A stretch of DNA of 6,898 nucleotides from Minisyncoccota bacterium. GTDB lineage: Bacteria > Patescibacteriota > Minisyncoccia > Minisyncoccales > Minisyncoccaceae. Below are positions 1 to 4,444 of this stretch, piece after piece. Both the position numbers and the translations under genes were made by a program. Below the pieces are notes generated by a model, which was given only the letters and a program-made list of their open reading frames with translations, did no database searches and was not told the DNA's origin. The stretch spans positions 1-6,898 of the forward strand of contig JAQVBN010000028.1 in NCBI GenBank assembly GCA_028690275.1, in the 5' to 3' direction. Every line of letters starts with the position of its first letter. The first letter of the stretch is position 1.

Positions 1-1
1 A

Positions 2-379
2 ATATATAATCCTTTAAAAATTCAAAAAGATTTAAACGATAATTCTCTTGTTTTAAAATTAATTTATAATGATTCAAAATTCCTTTTTACGGGAGATTTA
101 ACTTCAAACCTTGAAGATGATTTGGTTAGATCTTTTGATTTAGAAAGTGATATTTTAAAAGTTGGCCATCATGGGTCTAAATATTCTACTAGTGAGGTTT
201 TTCTAAAAGCAGTTTCTCCTAATTGTGCTGTGATTTCTGTTGGACAAAATAATTATGGACATCCCGATGAAGGAGTTTTAAAGTTACTTGATAATAACGG
301 GGTTAGGATTTTAAGAACAGATTTAGATGGAGATATTGTTTTTCATTGTAACGAAGATGGTATTTTTCTTGAAAAATAA
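2..379 (+). CDS. comEC: ComEC/Rec2-type competence protein, C-terminal metallo-beta-lactamase domain (5' partial)
   Basis: The reading frame is open from base 2 and ends at TAA 377-379, giving 125 residues; the N-terminal part lies outside the window. The visible part is the end of a metallo-beta-lactamase fold: a TGD motif at residues 30-32 on the strand FLFTGDL, then GHHGS at 55-59, followed by ISVGQNNYGHP at about 78-88. These are the hallmark segments of the C-terminal domain of ComEC/Rec2, the inner-membrane channel that takes up single-stranded DNA in natural transformation; this domain is thought to degrade or process the non-transported strand. The alternative is a stand-alone ComEC-like hydrolase without the membrane Competence domain, which cannot be told apart here because the upstream part is missing. 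A TTG at 122 could be mistaken for a start, but clear homology extends upstream of it. The promoter of the next gene overlaps the stop codon. Confidence 0.82.
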   Translation: MYNPLKIQKDLNDNSLVLKLIYNDSKFLFTGDLTSNLEDDLVRSFDLESDILKVGHHGSKYSTSEVFLKAVSPNCAVISVGQNNYGHPDEGVLKLLDNNGVRILRTDLDGDIVFHCNEDGIFLEK

Positions 380-397
380 TTTTTAAAGAAGTATAAT
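369..397 (+). promoter_or_regulatory. Sigma-70-type promoter for the cupin gene
   Basis: TTGAAA (369-374) and a perfect TATAAT (392-397) are separated by 17 bases. Transcription should begin near 404, leaving a leader of about 25 bases before the ATG at 429. The -35 box lies in the last codons of the ComEC frame, so the cupin gene is probably transcribed independently of it. There is no Shine-Dalgarno sequence in the A/T-only stretch before the start. Confidence 0.65.
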
Positions 398-428
398 AAA
401 TTAAAGATTATTAATTAAATTAAAAAAT

Positions 429-812
429 ATGAACGGATTTGTAAACAACATAGAAAAAGAAACTTTAGAAAATGAAAATTTTCGTAAAGTTATTTATACT
501 GCTAAACATATGCAGCTTGTTTTAATGTCTCTTCTTCCAAACGAAGATATTGGAATGGAGGTTCATGAAAACGTAGATCAATTTTTTAGAATTGAAGCTG
601 GCTTTGGAAAAGTGATTATTGATGGTGAAGAACATGAAATATCAGATGGTTCTAGTATTGTTATCCCAGCTGGAAGCAATCACAATGTTATTAATTTGTC
701 TCCAACAGATAAATTAAAACTTTACACTATTTATTCTCCAGCTAATCATCCTGATGGGAAAATCCATCAAACAAGAGAAGAGGCTATGGCTGACGAGGAA
801 GATCACGCTTGA
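429..812 (+). CDS. Small single-domain cupin protein
   Basis: This is a complete 127-residue protein with one cupin beta-barrel, the usual length for this stand-alone group. Cupin motif 1 is GMEVHENVDQFFRIEAGFG (residues 42-60) and motif 2 is the IVIPAGSNHNVIN stretch (77-89), followed by a conserved KLYTIYSPANHPDGKIHQT tail (97-115). Likely metal ligands are H46, a residue of D50-Q51, E56 and H85. The usual HxH of motif 1 is replaced by H-x3-D-Q, which I recall as typical of this cupin group rather than as damage. The C-terminus is acidic and ends in DHA. The substrate is unknown: members are annotated only as cupin-domain or mannose-6-phosphate-isomerase-like proteins, so I assign no reaction. 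An in-frame TAA at 402-404 and the first ATG at 429 fix the start. It is a cytosolic protein without signal peptide and is probably monocistronic. Confidence 0.88.
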   Translation: MNGFVNNIEKETLENENFRKVIYTAKHMQLVLMSLLPNEDIGMEVHENVDQFFRIEAGFGKVIIDGEEHEISDGSSIVIPAGSNHNVINLSPTDKLKLYTIYSPANHPDGKIHQTREEAMADEEDHA

Positions 813-836
813 TTTTTAATTTAAAATTAGTATAAT
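809..836 (+). promoter_or_regulatory. Promoter ahead of the structured intergenic RNA
   Basis: TTGATT (809-814) and a perfect TATAAT (831-836) are 16 bases apart. The expected transcription start, 6-7 bases after the -10 box, falls at about 842-843, exactly where the 11-base inverted-repeat arm begins. No plus-strand gene follows before rpmB, which is on the other strand, so this promoter would drive a non-coding transcript. The -35 box overlaps the TGA stop of the cupin gene. In such AT-rich DNA a TATAAT can arise by chance, so the match in position with the RNA structure is the main support. Confidence 0.5.
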
Positions 837-870
837 TTAATTGCTTCGCTCATTAAAAGTTTTCTGAACA

Positions 871-897
871 CTTTTTCTTTGGAATTCTTTTTCTTTG
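871..897 (+). repeat. Tandem-like direct repeat, two perfect 11-base copies
   Basis: CTTTTTCTTTG occurs at 871-881 and again at 887-897, a spacing of 16 bases start to start. A shorter echo, CTTTGG, appears at 877-882 and 902-907. The copies lie within the 5' half of the putative RNA and make it strongly pyrimidine-rich there. The first copy is largely in the predicted unpaired internal loop; the second is in the stem leading to the apical hairpin. Confidence 0.8.
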
Positions 898-968
898 ATT
901 GCTTTGGCATTTGAAGTAGGAAATCCACTAGAATTTTTACAGAATTTCTTTATTTTGAGCGGAGCATT

Positions 969-996
969 AAAAAAGGCTATTTTCATAGTCTTTTTT
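969..996 (+). terminator. Intrinsic terminator of the putative small RNA
   Basis: A six-base A run and GGCTA (969-979) pair with TAGTC and six T (986-996) around the loop TTTTCA, an 11-bp stem with one G-U pair whose 3' side is the U-tract. It begins two bases after the closing stem of the putative RNA. On the minus strand the G-U pair becomes an A-C mismatch, so it works better in the plus direction. It also blocks plus-strand read-through into the antisense of rpmB. Confidence 0.6.
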
Positions 997-1003
997 AGTA
1001 CAT

Positions 1004-1024
1004 AAAAAACCCCTTCTGAGGGGT
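1004..1024 (-). terminator. Intrinsic terminator of rpmB
   Basis: Six bp (1009-1014 with 1019-1024; ACCCCT/AGGGGT on the plus strand) close a four-base loop. Read on the minus strand the stem is followed by a run of six T (1009-1004). It starts ten bases after the rpmB stop codon. On the plus strand only CTTT follows, so it would be a weak second terminator in that direction. Confidence 0.8.
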
Positions 1025-1033
1025 CTTTGAATA

Positions 1034-1255
1034 TTATTTTTCCTTAGCCAAAGCCTTTATGCATTTAGCACAAGCCATGATTCTTTTTCCTGCGAATTCT
1101 TTATAAGAATCTTTAGTTACATCACTTGGAATAGTAACCCATTGTAAGTTAGGGTATTTTCTTTCCTTTGGTGTAGGATTATATTTTGAAATCAGCTTTT
1201 TGTATTGTCTACCCATTGCTGACTTCTTTTCACAAATTTTGCATATTTTTGCCAT
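1034..1255 (-). CDS. rpmB: 50S ribosomal protein bL28
   Basis: This 73-residue protein of the large ribosomal subunit has the bL28 signature: N-terminal MAKICKICEKKSAMG, basic middle with KYNPTPKERKYPNLQWVTIP (24-43), and C-terminal GKRIMACAKCIKAL (56-69). Four cysteines form two CxxC pairs (C5/C8 and C62/C65), the zinc-ribbon form of L28 rather than the cysteine-free form. A short extra segment, SDVTKDSYKEFA (44-55), sits before the conserved GKRI. ATG at 1255-1253 is the natural start because the homology begins at MAK. No Shine-Dalgarno site is present; the promoter -10 box is so close that the mRNA would have almost no leader. It is monocistronic, with its own terminator, and is separate from rpmG, its common partner in other bacteria. 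It is transcribed divergently from the site-2 protease gene. Confidence 0.93.
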   Translation of the reverse strand: MAKICKICEKKSAMGRQYKKLISKYNPTPKERKYPNLQWVTIPSDVTKDSYKEFAGKRIMACAKCIKALAKEK

Positions 1256-1264
1256 ATATTAATA

Positions 1265-1292
1265 TATATAGCAAAAAATAGAATAATTGCAA
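1265..1292 (-). promoter_or_regulatory. rpmB promoter, giving a nearly leaderless mRNA
   Basis: On the minus strand TTGCAA (1292-1287) is followed after 16 bases by TATATA (1270-1265). The start of transcription would lie near 1258, only about 3 bases before the ATG at 1255. The surrounding TATATATATT tract leaves the exact -10 register open by one or two bases. TTGCAA is a palindrome, so it reads the same on the other strand toward the divergent gene, but it is too far from that gene's -10 box (26 bases) to serve as its -35. Confidence 0.5.
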
Positions 1293-1315
1293 GTCTTTTT
1301 AAAAAACTTTAATTA

Positions 1316-1324
1316 TGGTAATAT
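1316..1324 (+). promoter_or_regulatory. Extended -10 promoter of the membrane operon, leaderless start
   Basis: TGG followed by TAATAT (1319-1324) makes an extended -10 element (TGn plus hexamer). The predicted start of transcription, 7 bases later, is the A of the ATG at 1331, so the protease mRNA would be leaderless. There is no convincing -35 box at the right distance, in keeping with an extended -10 promoter. There is also no Shine-Dalgarno site upstream of 1331. Confidence 0.45.
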
Positions 1325-1330
1325 TTTAAT

Positions 1331-1951
1331 ATGGATATTCAAATAATTATAGTTAGTTTTATTGTTTTAATTTTATCAATTGTTATTCATGAGATTTCTC
1401 ATGGAAGTATGGCTAATCAGTTAGGGGATAATACTGCTAAAAATCAGGGAAGGTTAAGTTTAAACCCATTAAAGCACATTGACCCAGTAGGAACGATTAT
1501 GCTTCCCCTGTTTTTATTCTTTATTAGCTCTCCTATCCTTATTGGATGGGCGAAACCAGTTCCAGTTAATTTTAATAATTTAACCGACAAAAAGTGGGGA
1601 GAGCTTAAAGTTTCTCTTGCTGGTCCCGGAGCTAATTTAGCTATTGCTCTTGTTTGTGGTCTTTTAATTAGATTTTTGGCTCCGATATTTCCAGAAAGTC
1701 TTATTTTAATTTTATCCTTAGCGGTAATTTATAATATTTTATTAGCTTTGTTTAATTTAATTCCAATTCCACCATTAGATGGTTCTCACATTTTACTTAG
1801 CTTTGTAAAGGATTATAAGATTCAAGATTTTTTATATAGATTTGGCTTCTTTATCCTTATTTTTGTTTTATTTTTTACTCCGATTTTAGATTTTCTTTAT
1901 TACTTAACACTTAATTTGTCTAACTTTATAACGGGAGGAATTATATTATGA
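1331..1951 (+). CDS. Site-2 protease family (M50) intramembrane zinc metalloprotease
   Basis: The 206-residue protein is a minimal bacterial site-2 protease without PDZ or CBS domains, the normal size for this short subgroup. The zinc site HEISH (20-24) lies in the first membrane helix. NPLKHIDPVG (45-54) and the third motif, NLIPIPPLDGSHIL (142-155) with D150 as the third zinc ligand, complete the active site. GWAKPVPVNFNNL (72-84) and SLAGPGANL (95-103) are conserved features of the family. About five or six membrane helices are visible. Such enzymes cut transmembrane segments of other membrane proteins, for example anti-sigma factors; the substrate here is unknown. An in-frame TAA at 1319-1321 makes ATG 1331 the first start. 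Its TGA overlaps the permease ATG as ATGA, so the two are probably translationally coupled. The catalytic residues look intact. Confidence 0.92.
   Translation: MDIQIIIVSFIVLILSIVIHEISHGSMANQLGDNTAKNQGRLSLNPLKHIDPVGTIMLPLFLFFISSPILIGWAKPVPVNFNNLTDKKWGELKVSLAGPGANLAIALVCGLLIRFLAPIFPESLILILSLAVIYNILLALFNLIPIPPLDGSHILLSFVKDYKIQDFLYRFGFFILIFVLFFTPILDFLYYLTLNLSNFITGGIIL
1933..1938 (+). promoter_or_regulatory. Strong Shine-Dalgarno site deciding the permease start
   Basis: GGGAGG lies 9 bases before the ATG at 1948, inside the last codons of the protease gene. It is the only strong ribosome binding site I find ahead of any gene in the window and supports the overlapping ATGA start. Confidence 0.8.
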
Positions 1952-3039
1952 TCAGTAAACAAATTTATTCTATTGCAATTTTAGTGGGTTCGATTATTGG
2001 TGCTGGATTTTTCGCCCTTCCAGCAATTGCTACCAAAACAGGAATTTTAGTTATGGCTCTTTATTTAATCTTTGGGGGATTATTTGTAGCTATTATTCAC
2101 TTAATGATGGCTGAAATTTCTTTAAAATCTCCTGATAATAAAAGACTTCCTGGTTTTTCAAAATTATATCTGGGGCAAAAAGGAGAAAGGGTGGCTCTCT
2201 TTTCAAATATTTTTGGGTTAATTGGTTCTATATTAGCCTTTATTGTCCTAGGAGGAGATTTTCTTTCAATCATTACAGGACTTGATCCTTTTTATGCTAC
2301 TTTGATTTATTTTGCTCTTGGGGCCTTGATGATAATCTTTGGAATAAGGATAGTCTCAAAAGTAGAATTTTATGGAGTAATTTTATTTCTTGTTCTTTTA
2401 TTATTAATTTTTTTCAATTCTTTCGGGTTCATAGATTTGTCTAATTTAAATATTTTAACAAATCCAGAATTTCTTTTTCTGCCTTATGGCCCTATATTAT
2501 TTTCTCTTTGGGGAATCTCTATTGTTCCTGAGGCCGAAGAATTGTTAGGAGAAGGTAAGAAAAGTTTAAAAAAGATTATTTCAATTTCTTTTTTGATTTG
2601 TATAATAATTTATTCTCTTTTTGTCTTTCTTGTTTTGGGAGTTTGTGGAACAAATGTTACGGAAGCTTCGTTAGATAGTTTGGGAATGTTTTTAGGAAAT
2701 AATGTTGGGGTTATAGCAATTATGTTTGGTATTTTAACCACCTTTACTTCTTTTATCACAACAGGATTAACACTTCAAAAAGTTTTATGGTTTGATTTAG
2801 GATTAAAGAAAATTACGGCAGATGTTCTTGTGTGTGGAGTTCCGATCATTTTATTCTTATTAGGAATTAATAGTTTTATGGGAGTTATTTCTTTTGTCGG
2901 AGGGCTTTTCTTTGGAATAGACGGACTTTTAATTCTTTTAATATATGCTAAAGTTAATAGAGAGAAACGATTTTTAGCTTATCCTTTTATTCTTTTATTT
3001 ATATTAGGAGCTGTTTATCAGATAATTAATTTTATTTAA
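1948..3039 (+). CDS. Amino acid permease, APC superfamily (aromatic/AAAP-type)
   Basis: This is a 363-residue, highly hydrophobic inner-membrane transporter with about 11 predicted helices. The first helix contains GSIIGAGFFALP (14-25), the unwound glycine-rich substrate-binding segment typical of the APC superfamily and especially of tryptophan/tyrosine permeases and eukaryotic-type Aa_trans proteins. MAEISLKSPDNKRLPGFSKLYLG (54-76) and the acidic PEAEELLGEGKK (194-205) after helix 6 are conserved in this bacterial subgroup. It probably imports amino acids coupled to H+ or Na+; the substrate cannot be read from the sequence. At 363 residues it is shorter than tyrosine-type permeases of about 400, lacking one helix. 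It overlaps the protease stop by 4 bp, has a strong Shine-Dalgarno site, and lies 5 bp ahead of the exchanger gene, so the three are cotranscribed. Confidence 0.87.
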   Translation: MISKQIYSIAILVGSIIGAGFFALPAIATKTGILVMALYLIFGGLFVAIIHLMMAEISLKSPDNKRLPGFSKLYLGQKGERVALFSNIFGLIGSILAFIVLGGDFLSIITGLDPFYATLIYFALGALMIIFGIRIVSKVEFYGVILFLVLLLLIFFNSFGFIDLSNLNILTNPEFLFLPYGPILFSLWGISIVPEAEELLGEGKKSLKKIISISFLICIIIYSLFVFLVLGVCGTNVTEASLDSLGMFLGNNVGVIAIMFGILTTFTSFITTGLTLQKVLWFDLGLKKITADVLVCGVPIILFLLGINSFMGVISFVGGLFFGIDGLLILLIYAKVNREKRFLAYPFILLFILGAVYQIINFI

Positions 3040-3044
3040 AGAAC

Positions 3045-4019
3045 ATGTCATTTCTTATAATCATTTCAGTTTTTGTAGTCTCTTGTATTGTAATTTATTT
3101 CGCAGGAGAGTGGGTTGTTGATGGAGTAATGAGTGTAGCCAAATATTTAGGTTGGAAAGAGTTTGTGCTATCTTTTTTGGTTATGGCTTTTTTTGGTTCT
3201 TTGCCTAATTTGTTCGTTGGAATTACTTCCGCTTTTCAAGGTATTCCAGAATTATCTTTAGGGGACATTATTAGTGGTAATATAATTGATCTTACTCTTG
3301 TTTTGGCCCTGCCAATTCTTTTAACAGGAAGAGCTATTTTAACTGAAAGTAGGACGATCAATATGACTTTGTTTTTCACCATGGGAGCAATAACACTTCC
3401 TTTAATTCTTTCTCTTGATGGTTTATTGTCTCGAGTAGACGGAATAATTTTGATCTTCTTTTACTTTACTTATATCTTTTGGCTTTTTGCTAAAAAAGAA
3501 AGATTTATTAAAATATATGATAATGATTGTGAGCCCAAAAAAGATTTAGGAAAAGCTTTTCTAGCTTTCATTCAAAATATTTTTAAAACTTTAGCAGGAA
3601 TTGTTTTAATTTTAATTGCTTCTCAAGGAATTGTTTGGGCAGCTCAAGGAGTGGCAGAAGGATTAGCAATGCCAGTTATTTTAGTGGGAATATTTATTGT
3701 TAGTTTTGGTAATGCGGTTCCAGAGCTTTATTTTACCCTTAAATGTTCTCAAAAGCAGAATTGTTATATGCTTTTGGGGAATATTATGGGGTGTGTTATT
3801 ATTCCAGCAACCCTTATTCTAGGTATTGTAACTTTAATTAATCCTATTACTATTAATAATTTAGATAACCTTGCGGTCGCGAGAGCTTTCTTATTTATTG
3901 CTTGCTTATTCTTCTTTATCTTTGGGTTAAGCGGAAAGAAAGTTTCAGTAAAGGAGGCTTGGGTCTTGGTTGGGGTTTATGTCGCGTTTATAATCTCAGA
4001 AATTATTATTAGTTTGTAA
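3045..4019 (+). CDS. CaCA-family (Na+/Ca2+ exchanger-like) cation antiporter with altered ion site
   Basis: The 324-residue protein has ten hydrophobic segments in two halves, joined by a short charged loop (150-170), matching the YrbG-type length and inverted-repeat design. Alpha-1 is FFGSLPNLFVGI with LGDIISGNIIDL (49-60, 72-83); alpha-2 is SFGNAVPELYF with LGNIMGCVIIP (220-230, 244-254). In characterised exchangers each repeat has a Glu in the P-E step, and the second half of each repeat carries an Asn or Asp. Here alpha-1 has N55 in place of Glu but gains D74 and D82, while alpha-2 keeps E227 but has V251 and P254 where polar ligands are expected. Membership in the family is clear by layout, but calcium specificity is doubtful. 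It starts at ATG 3045, five bases after the permease stop, without a clear Shine-Dalgarno site, and is last in the operon. No clear terminator follows, so read-through into rplU is possible. Confidence 0.85.
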   Translation: MSFLIIISVFVVSCIVIYFAGEWVVDGVMSVAKYLGWKEFVLSFLVMAFFGSLPNLFVGITSAFQGIPELSLGDIISGNIIDLTLVLALPILLTGRAILTESRTINMTLFFTMGAITLPLILSLDGLLSRVDGIILIFFYFTYIFWLFAKKERFIKIYDNDCEPKKDLGKAFLAFIQNIFKTLAGIVLILIASQGIVWAAQGVAEGLAMPVILVGIFIVSFGNAVPELYFTLKCSQKQNCYMLLGNIMGCVIIPATLILGIVTLINPITINNLDNLAVARAFLFIACLFFFIFGLSGKKVSVKEAWVLVGVYVAFIISEIIISL

Positions 4020-4030
4020 TTAATAAAGTA

Positions 4031-4059
4031 TTGACGAACATTTAAAAACTTGTTAAGAT
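4031..4059 (+). promoter_or_regulatory. rplU promoter
   Basis: TTGACG (4031-4036) and TAAGAT (4054-4059) are exactly 17 bases apart. Transcription would start near 4066 and give a leader of about 32 bases before ATG 4098. I see no hairpin or L21-leader-like structure in that leader, and no Shine-Dalgarno site. Confidence 0.65.
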
Positions 4060-4097
4060 ATCGTTGTTATTCAAATTAAACTTATTAGATATACATT

Positions 4098-4412
4098 ATG
4101 TTAGCCGTAATCAAAACAGGAGGAAAACAATATATTGTGACACCTGGAAAGAAAATCAAAATTGAAAAGTTAGAAATAGAAGAAGGGAAGGATGTAACTT
4201 TTGAAGAAGTATTGCTTATCAATGACGAAGGAAAGACAGTTATAGGGGAGCCTACCATTAAAGGAGCTACTGTTTCTGGAAAGGTTTTAAAACAAGACAA
4301 GCACAAAAAGCTTATCATCTTTAAACATAAAGCTAAAAAAAGATATAGTGTTAAAAAAGGACACAGACAACCATTTACAGAAGTAGAGATTTCAGAAATC
4401 AAATCAAAGTAA
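4098..4412 (+). CDS. rplU: 50S ribosomal protein bL21
   Basis: This 104-residue protein has the normal length for bL21, a large-subunit protein that binds 23S rRNA. MLAVIKTGGKQYIVTPGKKI (1-20) is the classic N-terminus. KVLKQDKHKKLIIFKHKAKK (62-81) followed by RYSVKKGHRQPFTEVEI (82-98) is the conserved rRNA-binding C-terminal half. The in-frame TAG at 4086-4088 makes ATG 4098 the first ATG, and homology begins there. In most bacteria rpmA (bL27) follows directly; here a terminator and a convergent dnaB follow, so rplU stands alone with its own promoter. No autoregulatory leader structure is apparent. The opposite strand carries a long open frame over this gene, which I regard as a shadow. Confidence 0.96.
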   Translation: MLAVIKTGGKQYIVTPGKKIKIEKLEIEEGKDVTFEEVLLINDEGKTVIGEPTIKGATVSGKVLKQDKHKKLIIFKHKAKKRYSVKKGHRQPFTEVEISEIKSK

Positions 4413-4416
4413 ATAA

Positions 4417-4439
4417 AAAACCCCTTTAATAGGGGTTTT
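4417..4439. terminator. Bidirectional terminator between rplU and dnaB
   Basis: AAAACCCCT (4417-4425) pairs with AGGGGTTTT (4431-4439) around the loop TTAAT, a perfect 9-bp stem with A-runs on one side and T-runs on the other. It lies 4 bases after the rplU stop and 5 bases from the dnaB stop, so it should end both convergent transcripts. Its CCCCT/AGGGG core is the same as in the rpmB terminator. Confidence 0.88.
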
Positions 4440-4444
4440 AGTTA

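Larger units (their letters stand above)
842..996 (+). ncRNA. Putative structured small RNA, about 155 nt, no known family recognised
   Basis: Seen in the sequence: UGCUUCGCUCA (842-852) pairs with UGAGCGGAGCA (956-966) over 11 bp with one U-G wobble, an unusually GC-rich helix here. Nested inside, collinear helices can form: 856-859 with 948-951, 862-866 with 940-944, 881-888 with 930-937, and an apical hairpin 893-902/907-916 with loop UUUG and one U-U mismatch. Together they make a rod with a large asymmetric internal loop (867-880 opposite 938-939). A promoter ends at 836 and an intrinsic terminator follows at 969-996. Wobbles in the closing stem and the terminator become A-C mismatches on the other strand, which favours a plus-strand RNA. 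The rod with an internal bubble recalls 6S RNA, but I see no sequence match and do not assign it. Rivals are a dispersed inverted-repeat element, or a 49-codon minus-strand frame at 837-986. I folded this by eye and the GU pairs inside are partly chosen. Confidence 0.45.

Noticed and set aside
122..379. TTG at 122 as the start of a separate 85-residue protein
   Set aside because: The same frame is open to the left edge, and the upstream residues include the TGD motif of the metallo-beta-lactamase domain, so this is an internal codon of a longer gene.
815..830. TTTTAA/TTAAAA palindrome after the cupin gene as its terminator
   Set aside because: It is pure A/T with a one-base centre, so it cannot form a stable hairpin loop; the downstream terminator at 969-996 is the likelier end.
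842..966. Known RNA families (SRP RNA, tRNA, tmRNA) in the intergenic gap
   Set aside because: I find no GGAAGGAAGCA-type SRP core, no T-loop GTTCGA or cloverleaf, and no tmRNA tag frame.
4020..4030. Terminator after the exchanger gene
   Set aside because: The only pairing in this area (AACA with TGTT at about 4037-4054) is a four-base AT-rich stem without a U-tract and overlaps the rplU promoter.
4085..4402. 105-codon open frame on the minus strand over rplU
   Set aside because: It lies entirely antisense to the unmistakable bL21 gene, has no recognisable domain and is a product of the lysine-rich, AT-biased codon use of rplU.
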